From contig NZ_JAHWFK010000023.1 of assembly GCF_019710575.1 (NCBI RefSeq), positions 153,032-217,031 of the forward strand: a stretch of 64,000 nt of DNA, read 5' to 3'. The notes beneath the pieces are model-generated. The model did not search any database. It was not told where the DNA came from and saw nothing but the letters and a program-made list of their open reading frames with translations. The translations under genes were made by a program, and so were the position numbers. Positions 1 to 7,579 of the stretch are shown piece by piece; within the stretch, counting starts at the first letter, position 1; every line of letters starts with the position of its first letter. Source of the stretch: Paractinoplanes polyasparticus. GTDB taxonomy: Bacteria > Actinomycetota > Actinomycetes > Mycobacteriales > Micromonosporaceae.

Positions 1-1
1 C

Positions 2-400
2 AACGACATCAACAACCACATGCCCGACTACGTCGTACGGCGGTTGGTGGCGGCCCTGAACGAGCGGCGCAAGCCGGTCAACGGCTCGACGATCCTGCTG
101 CTCGGCCTGGCCTACAAGAAGAACAGCGGCGACGCCCGCGAGTCGCCGGCCCGCCGGGTTGCGTCGCTGCTGCTGGACATGGGCGCCGACGTCCGGGCCG
201 CCGATCCCCACGTGGTGGAGGACGCGCAGGTCGACCGCCGCGTCACGCGGGTCGCCCTCACGGCCCAGCAGGTCGCCGACGCCGACGCCGTCGTGCTGCT
301 CGCCGACCACGACCTGTTCGACCTCAGCCTCGTCGAGGACGCCGTCTACGTGCTCGACACCCGCCACCGCCTCACCGGACCGAACGTGGAGACGATGTGA
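2..400 (+). CDS. Nucleotide-sugar dehydrogenase, C-terminal part (partial at window edge)
   Basis: The last 132 residues of a UDP-glucose/UDP-ManNAc/GDP-mannose dehydrogenase family enzyme, which oxidises the C6 alcohol of a sugar nucleotide to a carboxylate with NAD. The visible part opens with NDINNHMPDYVV and carries the C-terminal NAD/UDP-binding Rossmann signature LLGLAYKKNSGDARESPA (about residues 35-52 of the fragment), typical of the WecC/UDP-ManNAc dehydrogenase branch. The catalytic cysteine region lies outside the window. The stop overlaps the GTG start of the next gene (GTGA), so the two are translationally coupled. The exact sugar substrate cannot be read from this fragment. Confidence 0.9.
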   Translation, partial: NDINNHMPDYVVRRLVAALNERRKPVNGSTILLLGLAYKKNSGDARESPARRVASLLLDMGADVRAADPHVVEDAQVDRRVTRVALTAQQVADADAVVLLADHDLFDLSLVEDAVYVLDTRHRLTGPNVETM

Positions 401-1095
401 AGCTTCTCTGGGGTTTCTCGAATCAGCTGGCCGCCGCCGTCGCACTGATCCTGCTGTCGCCGGTGATCCTGGGCATCGCGCTCTGGATCCGGATCGCCGA
501 CGGCCCCGGCGTCCTGTTCGCGCAGGACCGCGCCGGCCTGCGCGGGCGGCCGTTCCGCATGCTCAAGTTCCGTTCGATGGTGCACGACTCGGTGGCGATG
601 AGCGCCGAGCTCGGCATCGACGACCCGTTCGGCCTGGTCGAGAACGACCCGCGCATCACCCGGTGCGGCCGGTTCCTGCGCCGCACCTCCCTCGACGAAC
701 TGCCCCAGCTGCTCAACGTGCTGGCCGGCCGGATGCTGCTGGTCGGCCCCCGCCCCGACGTGCTGCCGCAGGTGGCGAACTACTCGCCGCTGGACGCCCG
801 GCGCCTCGAGGTGAAGCCCGGCATCACCGGCTGGGCCCAGGTCAACGGCCGCGACGACATCGACTGGCCGCAACGGTTCATCCTCGACCGGTGGTACGTC
901 GACAACTGGTCGCTCGCCCTCGACCTGCGCATCATTTGGCGCACCTTCGCCGACCTGCGCCGCGGCGAGCCACCCGTGCACGTCGACACCCTGAACATCG
1001 ACCGGGCCCGTACGGGCGACGCGCCGCCCGTCCGACTGGGCATTCCCGCACCGCGCGAGGCCGAGCAGGCGCAGGACGCGCGGCGTGCGGCCTGA
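397..1095 (+). CDS. Initiating sugar transferase (bacterial sugar transferase family, ExoY/WcaJ C-terminal type)
   Basis: Short-form phosphoglycosyl transferase of 232 residues that loads the first sugar-1-phosphate onto undecaprenyl phosphate at the cytoplasmic membrane. One hydrophobic segment (residues about 10-30, LAAAVALILLSPVILGIALW) is followed by the cytosolic catalytic domain with FRMLKFRSM, DELPQLLNVL, the GPRPD motif, and KPGITGWAQVNGRDD. The N-terminal multi-TM part of full WbaP/WcaJ proteins is absent, as in the ExoY subgroup. The GTG start overlaps the upstream dehydrogenase stop and the 3' end overlaps the next gene by 11 nt, giving a three-gene sugar operon. It probably starts the repeat unit exported by the Wzx/Wzy system further right, which is inference. 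Confidence 0.92.
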   Translation: MKLLWGFSNQLAAAVALILLSPVILGIALWIRIADGPGVLFAQDRAGLRGRPFRMLKFRSMVHDSVAMSAELGIDDPFGLVENDPRITRCGRFLRRTSLDELPQLLNVLAGRMLLVGPRPDVLPQVANYSPLDARRLEVKPGITGWAQVNGRDDIDWPQRFILDRWYVDNWSLALDLRIIWRTFADLRRGEPPVHVDTLNIDRARTGDAPPVRLGIPAPREAEQAQDARRAA

Positions 1096-2221
1096 GACCG
1101 GTTCTTTGCGACCCCAGCGCTCGCCGATGCAGCCGGATCCTGGTTCTCTCGTGCGGCCCTCTCCCGTGCCGTCCGAGATCGGCTCGGAGTTCCACTGGGA
1201 TCCGGCTCTCCTGCGCGACGGTGAGCGGGGCGGCCACCTTCCGGGCGAGCTGTTCGCGGCCGGGCACGAGCTGTTCGCGACCGGCTGCGGGGCGATGAGC
1301 GCGCTGCTGCGCCGGCTGGCTCGACCCGGCCGGCTGCACGTGCCGTCGTACTTCTGCATGGGGGTGGCCGAGGCACTGGGCAAGGACATGCCGCTGGCCT
1401 GGTACCGCCACCTGCCCGACGGCCGCGGGCCGCGCTGGGAGACGGTGCGCGCCGATCCCGGCGACGTTGTGCTGGCCCAGAACCTGTTCGGACGCGAGGA
1501 CGGCGCCGCCTGGCACGAGTGGATCGGCGCCCACCCGGACGTGACGGTGCTCGAGGACCACTCCCACGACCCCTTCGGCCCGTGGGCGCGGAGCAGCACA
1601 GCGCCGTACGCCGTGGCCTCGCTTCGAAAAACGCTGCCCGTCCCCGACGGCGCCGTGCTGTGGTCGCCCCGCGGCCTCGAAGTTCCGCCCCCCAGCGGCC
1701 CCGCGAACGAGGGCAGCCAGCTGAAGCTGACCGCCATGCTGTTGAAGGCCGCGTGGCGGGACGGCCGCCCGATCCCCAAGGAAACGTTCCGCGCCCTCCA
1801 GCAGCAGGGCGAGCAGGCGCTGCTGGGCAGCGACGCCCCACCCGGCCCCTTCACCACCACCGTGCTGCCCCTGCTCGACATCCCGGGCATCCGTGCGACG
1901 GCCGGCCACAACGCCCGAGCCCTGGAAACTCTCCTCCGCCTTCCGGCTTGCGCACCCCCGACCGGCGGTGTGCCGTTCCGCGTTCAACTGGTCAGCCCCA
2001 CCGAGGCCTCGCGGGACGCCTTGCTGGCCCACCTGGCGGCCGACGGCATTTTCGCGCCCGTGCACTGGCGGCAGGACCGCGACGGCTTCTGGAGCGGCGA
2101 CGACGAGGCCGCCGACCTGGCCGCCCGCATCCTGACGCTGCCGGCGGACCACCGCTGCGGCCCGGCCGACCTGCACCGCCTGGCCGCGGCCGTCCGAGAA
2201 AGTGCCGGGCCGTCTGACTGA
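1085..2221 (+). CDS. PLP-dependent aminotransferase-fold protein, DegT/DnrJ/EryC1-like
   Basis: A 378-residue fold-type I PLP enzyme by inspection: LEDHSHDP (Asp158) matches the cofactor-pyridine Asp and ASLRKTLPVPDGAVLW provides the candidate Schiff-base Lys182. The layout resembles DegT-like sugar aminotransferases, but the sequence around the lysine is divergent (LRK rather than the usual GK/NK before a Gly-rich turn), so the substrate is unknown. The start is taken as GTG 1085, overlapping the upstream sugar transferase; ATG 1127 is an alternative and neither has a clear ribosome site. The last codons run into a 21-bp tandem repeat. Context suggests amino-sugar formation for the polysaccharide. 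Confidence 0.75.
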   Translation: MRPETGSLRPQRSPMQPDPGSLVRPSPVPSEIGSEFHWDPALLRDGERGGHLPGELFAAGHELFATGCGAMSALLRRLARPGRLHVPSYFCMGVAEALGKDMPLAWYRHLPDGRGPRWETVRADPGDVVLAQNLFGREDGAAWHEWIGAHPDVTVLEDHSHDPFGPWARSSTAPYAVASLRKTLPVPDGAVLWSPRGLEVPPPSGPANEGSQLKLTAMLLKAAWRDGRPIPKETFRALQQQGEQALLGSDAPPGPFTTTVLPLLDIPGIRATAGHNARALETLLRLPACAPPTGGVPFRVQLVSPTEASRDALLAHLAADGIFAPVHWRQDRDGFWSGDDEAADLAARILTLPADHRCGPADLHRLAAAVRESAGPSD

Positions 2222-2311
2222 GCGCTGCGGTCGTCCGAGTGAGCGCTGCGGCCGTTTGACTGAGCGCTGCGGCCATCCGAGTGAGCGCCGGGGCCGTTTG
2301 AGAGCGCCGAG
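2213..2311. repeat. 21-bp minisatellite, four clear copies plus degenerate edges
   Basis: The core TGAGCGCTGCGG recurs at 2219, 2240, 2261 and (as TGAGCGCCGGGG) 2282, an exact 21-bp period, with a degenerate fifth unit near 2301. The array begins at the stop codon of the aminotransferase gene and ends about 50 bp before the next start. A 21-bp period preserves frame (7 codons). It contains no gene and no obvious terminator. Confidence 0.85.
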
Positions 2312-2358
2312 GCCGTCCGTGTGAAGATCGGATTGAGCGACGGGGAAGGGAGCTCTCG

Positions 2359-2925
2359 ATGTCTGATCTGGACGGCTACGCCACGTCATTGTTCAACGGC
2401 CGGCACGTGCGGTTACGCGCGCTGCGGGACGACGACCTGCCGCAACTGGCGCAGTGGTGGAACGAGCCCGAAACCATGGTGCTACAGCAACACCGTTTGG
2501 TGCCCGGCCCGGTCGGCGGTCTCGAGGAGATGTTCCGGAACTGGAGCGCCAACAAGGACGAGAACGGCGTGGGCTTCAGCGTCGAGACGCACGAGGGCGA
2601 GCTGGTCGGCCACCTCACCCTGTGGGGTCTCAAGCCGCGAACCAGGATCGCCACGCTGGCCATCATCATCGGCTCGCCGCACACCGGCCGCGGCTACGGC
2701 ACCGACGCTGTCCGGCTGGCCGTGCGCTACGCGTTCGAGGAACTCGCCGCCAACAAGGTCGAGCTGCAGGTCTGGGCGTTCAACGACCGGGCCGTCCACG
2801 TCTACGAGAAGGCCGGCTTCCGCCAGGAGGGCCGCCGCCGCGCCGCTGCGTACCACCGCTCGGCCTTCCACGACGAGATCCTGATGGGCATCCTGCGCGA
2901 CGAGTACGAGCGCGCCGCCGGCTGA
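2359..2925 (+). CDS. GNAT N-acetyltransferase (RimJ/RimL-like)
   Basis: A 188-residue single-domain GNAT protein. It opens with the typical VRLRALRDDDLPQLAQWWNEPE, has the acetyl-CoA loop region GSPHTGRGYGTDAVRLAVRYAF (Q/RxxGxG/A type, residues about 112-133), and the C-terminal NDRAVHVYEKAGFRQEGRRR motif of RimL-type enzymes acting on amines, amino-acid or aminoglycoside substrates. The ATG start has a good upstream ribosome site (GGGAAGGGAG). The gene stands alone between a minisatellite and a strong palindromic terminator. The substrate cannot be assigned. Confidence 0.9.
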   Translation: MSDLDGYATSLFNGRHVRLRALRDDDLPQLAQWWNEPETMVLQQHRLVPGPVGGLEEMFRNWSANKDENGVGFSVETHEGELVGHLTLWGLKPRTRIATLAIIIGSPHTGRGYGTDAVRLAVRYAFEELAANKVELQVWAFNDRAVHVYEKAGFRQEGRRRAAAYHRSAFHDEILMGILRDEYERAAG

Positions 2926-2930
2926 CGACC

Positions 2931-2958
2931 GGCCTGCCGGCGCCGGCGCCGGCAGGCC
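2931..2958. terminator. Perfect palindrome between convergent genes, probable bidirectional terminator
   Basis: A fully GC-rich 28-nt palindrome (arms GGCCTGCCGGCGCC and its complement) lies directly after the GNAT gene and ends at the amidase stop codon. It has no U tract, as is common in actinomycetes. It can serve both converging transcripts. Confidence 0.75.
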
Positions 2959-4046
2959 TACTCGAAGGCCAGGCCGGTCGCACAGAGCAGCTCTTCGCCG
3001 TGCATCGGCCCGACGAGTTGCAGGCTGACCGGCACCGGCCCGGCCGACGGCACCGGCATCGACAGGGCGGGCACGCCGGCCAGGTTGAACGGCGCGGTCA
3101 GCTGGGTGAGCGGAAACCGCGCGAAGTCGCTCAGCAACGGCGGTTCGGCGACGAGGGTCGGCAGAGCCAGCACGTCCACCTCGTCCAGCATCGCGTTCAC
3201 TTCCGCCTGCCAAGCCGCGCGGGCGGCCAGCGCTTCACTCAGCCGGCCCGGGGCGATGTCACGTCCCGCGTGCAGCGCGCCGTTGACGAACTCACCCACC
3301 CCGTCGGCGTCCAGCAGCGGGTGGTGGGCCCGCCACAGCTCGCCCAGGATGATCGCCTCCAGCGCCTCGTAGGTGTCGTCCCAACCCGGCAACCGCACCT
3401 CGCGGACGACCATCCCCGACACCTTCAGCGCACGGTCGATCGCCTCTTCCACCGCGCGGCCGACCCCCTTGACCCGGAGCCGTCCGACCACCCGGGCCGG
3501 AGCCGGCAGATCCGCCCACGCCGGATCGAGCAGCCGCATCCCAGCGACGACCCCGGCCACGTCGCGCGCGATCGGCCCGACGACATCCAGGCTGGGCGCC
3601 AGCGGCCACACCCCGTCGACCGGCACCCGCCCCAAGGTCGTCTTGAGCCCCACGATCCCGCAGCAGGCGGCCGGAATCCGCACCGACCCTCCGGTGTCGG
3701 TGCCCAGCCCCACATCCGCCTGGCCGGTGGCCACCGCGACCGCCGACCCACTCGACGACCCACCCGGAATCCGCTCCGGCGCCAGCGGATTCACCGGGGT
3801 GCCGAAAACCGCGTTGTCCCCCACCGGACTGACACACATCTCGGTCAACGTGGTCTTGCCGACGATGGACGCCCCCGCCCGCACCCCGGCCAGGCATCCG
3901 GCATCACGCGCCGCGACGACCCCCGCGTCCCGCACCGCAACACATCCGGCAGTCGTGACGACCCCGGCCACATCAATCGCGTCCTTGACCGCGACGCGCA
4001 GTCCCGGCCCCTCCGGCAGAGGAACGCGCATGACCCAGACCGACAT
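2958..4046 (-). CDS. Amidase signature family hydrolase
   Basis: A 362-residue amidase of the Ser-cisSer-Lys family, hydrolysing amide bonds. The triad is visible: Lys21 in VAVKDAIDV, the cis-Ser in PGGSSSGSAVAVATG (about residue 98), and nucleophile Ser121 in GTDTGGSVRIPAACCG. It is shorter than the usual 400-500 residues, mainly in the C-terminal half, but the core is complete. ATG 4031 (residue 6) is an alternative start. It lies 30 bp downstream of the methyltransferase gene on the same strand and may share its transcript. The physiological substrate is unknown. Confidence 0.9.
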   Translation of the reverse strand: MSVWVMRVPLPEGPGLRVAVKDAIDVAGVVTTAGCVAVRDAGVVAARDAGCLAGVRAGASIVGKTTLTEMCVSPVGDNAVFGTPVNPLAPERIPGGSSSGSAVAVATGQADVGLGTDTGGSVRIPAACCGIVGLKTTLGRVPVDGVWPLAPSLDVVGPIARDVAGVVAGMRLLDPAWADLPAPARVVGRLRVKGVGRAVEEAIDRALKVSGMVVREVRLPGWDDTYEALEAIILGELWRAHHPLLDADGVGEFVNGALHAGRDIAPGRLSEALAARAAWQAEVNAMLDEVDVLALPTLVAEPPLLSDFARFPLTQLTAPFNLAGVPALSMPVPSAGPVPVSLQLVGPMHGEELLCATGLAFE

Positions 4047-4076
4047 CCGGCGACCATACTTGGCGCCCCCGCAGCC

Positions 4077-5000
4077 TCACGCCCCGGAACGGTGGTCCGC
4101 GACCCCGGCCAGAAGCACGTACTCGCTGTCCGCGCTACGGCGGTCCGTCAACAGCGAGTAGCCGGCATCCTCCACCATCTCGCCCAGCTCATCCGGCGAC
4201 CGATGGTAATAGCGCCAGAGCAGGACGCGACTCCCGGCCGCCAAGGCGAGCCGCCCGGCGACCGTCACCGAGGCGGTCAGCCGGATCCGTAGATACCGCT
4301 GCCGGGTTGTGCCGTCAAAGCCGATCTCGGGCTCGTAACATTCGCGCGACACCCCCAGCCGATCCAGCATCAGGCGGTACCGCTCGGGGATGTTCTCGCC
4401 TTTCTCGCTCTCGCCGAACCGGAAGAACGTACGGTTGGCGACCGTGTCGGTACGTGCCACGAGGGTGATGACGTCCGCCACCTGGCGCGCATGCCGGAGG
4501 ACAGCAACCGGATCCGCGAAGTTCAGCAGCGTGCCGCCGACGATGAGCACCAGTGTGGACGGTCCCTTCAGGTCGGCGAGGGGGCCGGACGAGAAGTCGC
4601 GGCGGTGGAACTCCAAGGGCGTGCCAGGCCCGAGCCAGGTCCTGAGGTTGGCCTCCGCGATGGCGAGCATCTCGCCGCTGTTGTCGACGCCGACGTAGCG
4701 TTCGAGTCGGCCCGTCGCCCGGAGCCGCTCCACCAGGCCACGGACGGGCATGGCGTTGCCGGGGCCCAGGTCGACGACCCGCACCGGGCCGCTCAGCGCC
4801 CCGCCCAGAGTGCTGTGCGCATCGGCCAGCAGGCCCAGCGTCGCGTGCAGGATGTTGGCCGAGCCCTCGCTCTGCTGCCACGTCACGAACCTGTCCCAGG
4901 TGGCCGCCCCCTCGCCCAGGTACGAGTACCGCGCATCGATCTCACCCGTTGCCGCCAGGTGGGTCGCGATGTCGTCGAGTTCTTCCGCGGTGAAACTCAT
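4077..5000 (-). CDS. EgtD-like SAM-dependent methyltransferase (histidine-specific methyltransferase family)
   Basis: A protein of about 307 residues with a class I methyltransferase fold: motif I VVDLGPGNAMPVRGLV, motif II YVGVDNSGEMLAIAE, then VLIVGGTLLNFADP, which aligns with the LGSTxGN segment of EgtD-family L-histidine N-alpha-methyltransferases. No ergothioneine partners (egtB, egtC, egtA) lie nearby and the N terminus differs from classical EgtD, so a different amino-acid or peptide substrate is quite possible. The ATG at 5000 is preferred over GTG 5009 because AGAGGTGG sits at correct spacing. A 67-residue gene lies just upstream. Confidence 0.7.
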   Translation of the reverse strand: MSFTAEELDDIATHLAATGEIDARYSYLGEGAATWDRFVTWQQSEGSANILHATLGLLADAHSTLGGALSGPVRVVDLGPGNAMPVRGLVERLRATGRLERYVGVDNSGEMLAIAEANLRTWLGPGTPLEFHRRDFSSGPLADLKGPSTLVLIVGGTLLNFADPVAVLRHARQVADVITLVARTDTVANRTFFRFGESEKGENIPERYRLMLDRLGVSRECYEPEIGFDGTTRQRYLRIRLTASVTVAGRLALAAGSRVLLWRYYHRSPDELGEMVEDAGYSLLTDRRSADSEYVLLAGVADHRSGA

Positions 5001-5036
5001 GGCTGCCACCTCTACGGGGTTGGTGGGACGGCGCCT

Positions 5037-5240
5037 TCAGGAGTCGAGGGCCAGGCGCCATTCGCTGCGCGGAAGGACGGCGAAGCGGGCGTTCTCGGGG
5101 CGTGGGTGGCCGAGGGCCTCTTCGATGGCCTTGGCTCGGCTACTGCGGGCCGGCAGTCCGGGGTGTCGGGGCACCTCGGCGACCAGTTGCCAGGTGTTGT
5201 CGGCTGTCTCGCGCAGGACGATGTAGGCGGGCTGAGTCAT
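5037..5240 (-). CDS. Small hypothetical protein (67 aa)
   Basis: MTQPAYIVLRETADNTWQLV and the ending LPRSEWRLALDS describe a compact, soluble alpha/beta-like small protein without recognised domain. Support for being real: a good ribosome site (GGAGA) before the ATG, strong third-position GC bias, and a position 36 bp upstream of the methyltransferase gene on the same strand. Similar short proteins are, as I recall, common in actinomycetes, but I cannot name a function. Confidence 0.65.
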   Translation of the reverse strand: MTQPAYIVLRETADNTWQLVAEVPRHPGLPARSSRAKAIEEALGHPRPENARFAVLPRSEWRLALDS

Positions 5241-5267
5241 GTCTCCATGCCATCAGCGGGCGGGAGC

Positions 5268-5297
5268 GCCCGCCGGCTCGGGGCGGAGCCGGCGGGC
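5268..5297. terminator. Hairpin ending the exopolysaccharide operon
   Basis: A perfect 12-bp stem (GCCCGCCGGCTC and complement) with a 6-nt loop lies 36 bp beyond the stop codon of the last FemAB-like gene and before the start of the 67-residue gene. It probably separates the long operon from the genes further downstream on the minus strand. Confidence 0.7.
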
Positions 5298-5333
5298 GGT
5301 GGGAACCGCTGGTTCAGCGGCGATGCGGGCGGA

Positions 5334-6338
5334 TCAGCGGTATGGAGGGAAGCGGCCGGTCAGGGCATCGGGAGTGGGGGTGCCGGCCAGCTTTTCGTAC
5401 GCCCGCGGGTCGGCGATGACGCGCCAGGTGTGGAAGGACTGGCGGCCGGCGGCGAACTGGGACTTGTAGCGGAAGAGGGAATCGGCTGCGCCGCCGACGC
5501 CGCCGCCCAGGTGGTAGACCGTGTTGCCGCGGGCGCGGCCCCACGTTCGTACCTCGTGGTAGAGCAGTTTGTCGGCGTAGTGGACGGGGGCGTCGGCGGT
5601 GGACTGCAGATGGGTGTGCATCATGCCGCCGTACTCGAAGAAGAGGTTGCCTCCGAGCACCCGGCCGTCGAGCACTGCGACCGCGAGGTGGACATGGTCG
5701 CGCAGGGCGGTGCGCAACCGGTCGAAGAACGCGGGGCTGAAGAAGTAGAACTCGGACGCGCGGACGCGGTGCATCGTGGCGTGGTAGGTCTCGATCCACG
5801 CGCCGAACAGCGACCAGTCGTCGAACACGACTTCCACGCCGGCCCGCTTGGCCTTGTTGATCTGGTTGCGGTGGCTGCGGTGGGTCTGCGACCAGATCTC
5901 GTCCGGGGTGAGCGTCAGGTCGATCGACACCGTGTCACCGTGATTGACCAGCGTTCCCGCCGTTTCCAGGGCGGACGGGAACAGGGGTAGCAGGGGGTGC
6001 AGGCGGGCGAAGACGGTCACCACTGAATGCGTGCAGAGCAGTTCGGTCATCGCGCCGGCCGCGCGTGACCAGAAGGCAGCGTCGTCGCTGCCGACGGGGC
6101 CGGGATATCCGTACGGGGAGGTCGCGTCCTGCAGGTCGGTGTCGGGAACCGGCCTCAGCAGCAGGGGGACCAGCAGGACGCGTCCCGCCTCGGAGTATCG
6201 GAAAGCCACCGGAGTGCCGCCGGTCAGGCCGGCGTCGAGCCGCACGTAATCGGGAACGTGGTAGATGTCGTGCCGGACCCGGCTCAGCGCCTCCGTCCAT
6301 GCCGGGTCCTGGGGTGACAGCAGTGCGGCATCGGCCAT
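5334..6338 (-). CDS. FemAB/BioF2-type GNAT acyltransferase, copy 2
   Basis: About 334 residues. The protein belongs to the FemAB-like double-GNAT superfamily (acetyltransferase_6 type), whose members transfer aminoacyl or acyl groups to cell-envelope acceptors. Hallmarks: SQTHRSHRNQINKAKRAGVE (the xxRxxxRKAxxxGV-like segment), ETYHATMHRV, GRVLGGNLFFEYGGMMHTHL, and GNTVYHLGGGVGGAADSLFRYKSQF. It is a close paralogue of the gene at 7580-8593: both share the N-terminal SPYGYPGP motif, YHLPDY/YHVPDY and an identical FPPYR C terminus. Start at ATG 6338 follows a GGGAGG ribosome site, 2 nt after the stop of the flavin monooxygenase. Last gene of the polysaccharide operon. Substrate unknown. Confidence 0.85.
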   Translation of the reverse strand: MADAALLSPQDPAWTEALSRVRHDIYHVPDYVRLDAGLTGGTPVAFRYSEAGRVLLVPLLLRPVPDTDLQDATSPYGYPGPVGSDDAAFWSRAAGAMTELLCTHSVVTVFARLHPLLPLFPSALETAGTLVNHGDTVSIDLTLTPDEIWSQTHRSHRNQINKAKRAGVEVVFDDWSLFGAWIETYHATMHRVRASEFYFFSPAFFDRLRTALRDHVHLAVAVLDGRVLGGNLFFEYGGMMHTHLQSTADAPVHYADKLLYHEVRTWGRARGNTVYHLGGGVGGAADSLFRYKSQFAAGRQSFHTWRVIADPRAYEKLAGTPTPDALTGRFPPYR

Positions 6339-6340
6339 AG

Positions 6341-7570
6341 TCAACCTCCCGTGGGTAGGGGCGCCGCCCGGGCGGGCGGCGCGGTCGGGGCGACGCCGGG
6401 GCGGCGGCGGGCCCTGGTCCATCGGCGTGCGCTCAACGCCCGGCGGAGCAGGGCGCGAGGCACCGCCTGCTGCGTACCACGGTGCAGCAGGTAACGCCAC
6501 AGTGGATACTCGCCGCGGCGGTCGGAGAGCGCGTACGAGAATCGGATCGACGGCAGGCCGGCGTAGTCGGGCAGCCGCTCGAACCATTCGCTGCTGGCCA
6601 GCGCGGCCCGTTGCAGGGGCGCCAGGGCGGCGCGGCGGCGGTGCTCGTACTTCTCGAGGGCCGGGGCCAGTTCACCGCCGGCGGCCAGCGCGTCGGCCAG
6701 CGCCATCGCATCCTGCATGGCCAGCTTGGTGCCCGAGCCGATGGCGAAGTGGGTGGTGTGCGCGGCGTCGCCCATCAGCACCACGTTGCCGTTGTCCCAG
6801 CGCTCGTTGGTGACCCGGCGGAAGTTCATCCAGCCGGTGCCGCCGGAGTTGGCCCGCTGGTCGACCAGCCGCTGCCCGTCCAGGTGGGCAGCGAAGATCT
6901 TCTCCAGGCGGGCGCAGCCCTCGGCGGCGTCGAGCCGGTCGAGTTCGAGCCCGGCCCACGTCGCGGGCGTGCACTCGACGATGAACGTGCTCGTCCGGTC
7001 GTCGAACGGGTAGGCGTGGAACCATATCCACCCGGCGGGGGAGCGCTCGAAGCCGAACGTGAACGTGCGGAAGACGTGCGACGTGCCCAGCCAAATGTAC
7101 TTGTTGCCGCCCATGGCAACAGAGGTGCCGAAGTGTCCCGAGTCAACCGATCGCAGAGTGCTCCCGGCGCCATCAGCCGCCACGACAAGATCCGATGGCG
7201 GGATGTCCGAAATGTCAGTGGACCATCGCACATCCACACCCAAGGACAGCGCCCGCGACTCCAAGATGGACAGCAACTCGTGCCGCCCCAGACTGAAGCC
7301 ATAACCCGCGAGATGGGTGACTGATTTACCGGTCGCCCGCACCTCGTACTCGTCCCACTGGCAGGCGGCGTCCCAGATCTGCCGCGCGCTCACCGGGTCG
7401 TAGGCGTACAGGTCGTCGAGCAGGTCGTCCCAGAACACCACGCCCCACCCGTACGTGACGCCGCGTGGGTTGCGTTCCAGCACGGTGACCTCGTGCGTCG
7501 GGTCGGCCAGCTTGGCCAGCACCGCGAAGTACAGTCCGGCGGGCCCGCCACCGACACAAGTGATCCGCAT
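6341..7570 (-). CDS. FAD-dependent monooxygenase of the salicylyl-CoA hydroxylase / aromatic hydroxylase type
   Basis: A 409-residue group A flavin monooxygenase. It has the N-terminal FAD-binding GGGPAGLYFAVLAK, the central DLVVAADGAGSTLR (DG motif) and the second FAD motif VLMGDAAHTTHFAIGSGTKLAMQDA. The opening MRITCVGGGPAGLY and YGWGVVFWDDLL resemble enzymes that hydroxylate aryl-CoA thioesters (SdgC-like); that similarity is from memory. The C-terminal 35 residues are Arg/Pro/Ala-rich and probably disordered. Finding a hydroxylase inside a Wzx/Wzy operon, precisely between two paralogous FemAB-like acyltransferases, suggests it modifies an acyl or aminoacyl group placed on the glycan; that role is inference. 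Confidence 0.85.
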   Translation of the reverse strand: MRITCVGGGPAGLYFAVLAKLADPTHEVTVLERNPRGVTYGWGVVFWDDLLDDLYAYDPVSARQIWDAACQWDEYEVRATGKSVTHLAGYGFSLGRHELLSILESRALSLGVDVRWSTDISDIPPSDLVVAADGAGSTLRSVDSGHFGTSVAMGGNKYIWLGTSHVFRTFTFGFERSPAGWIWFHAYPFDDRTSTFIVECTPATWAGLELDRLDAAEGCARLEKIFAAHLDGQRLVDQRANSGGTGWMNFRRVTNERWDNGNVVLMGDAAHTTHFAIGSGTKLAMQDAMALADALAAGGELAPALEKYEHRRRAALAPLQRAALASSEWFERLPDYAGLPSIRFSYALSDRRGEYPLWRYLLHRGTQQAVPRALLRRALSARRWTRARRRPGVAPTAPPARAAPLPTGG

Positions 7571-7579
7571 GGCTCGCTC

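Noticed and set aside
346..2389. Long open frames on the minus strand opposite the sugar transferase and aminotransferase genes
   Set aside because: They show Arg/Pro/Ala-rich antisense composition typical of high-GC shadow frames and contain no recognisable domain, while the plus-strand frames carry clear family motifs.
5240..5334. Continuation of the exopolysaccharide operon into the methyltransferase genes
   Set aside because: A perfect 12-bp GC-rich hairpin lies in the 93-bp gap, so a transcript end is more likely, though read-through cannot be excluded.
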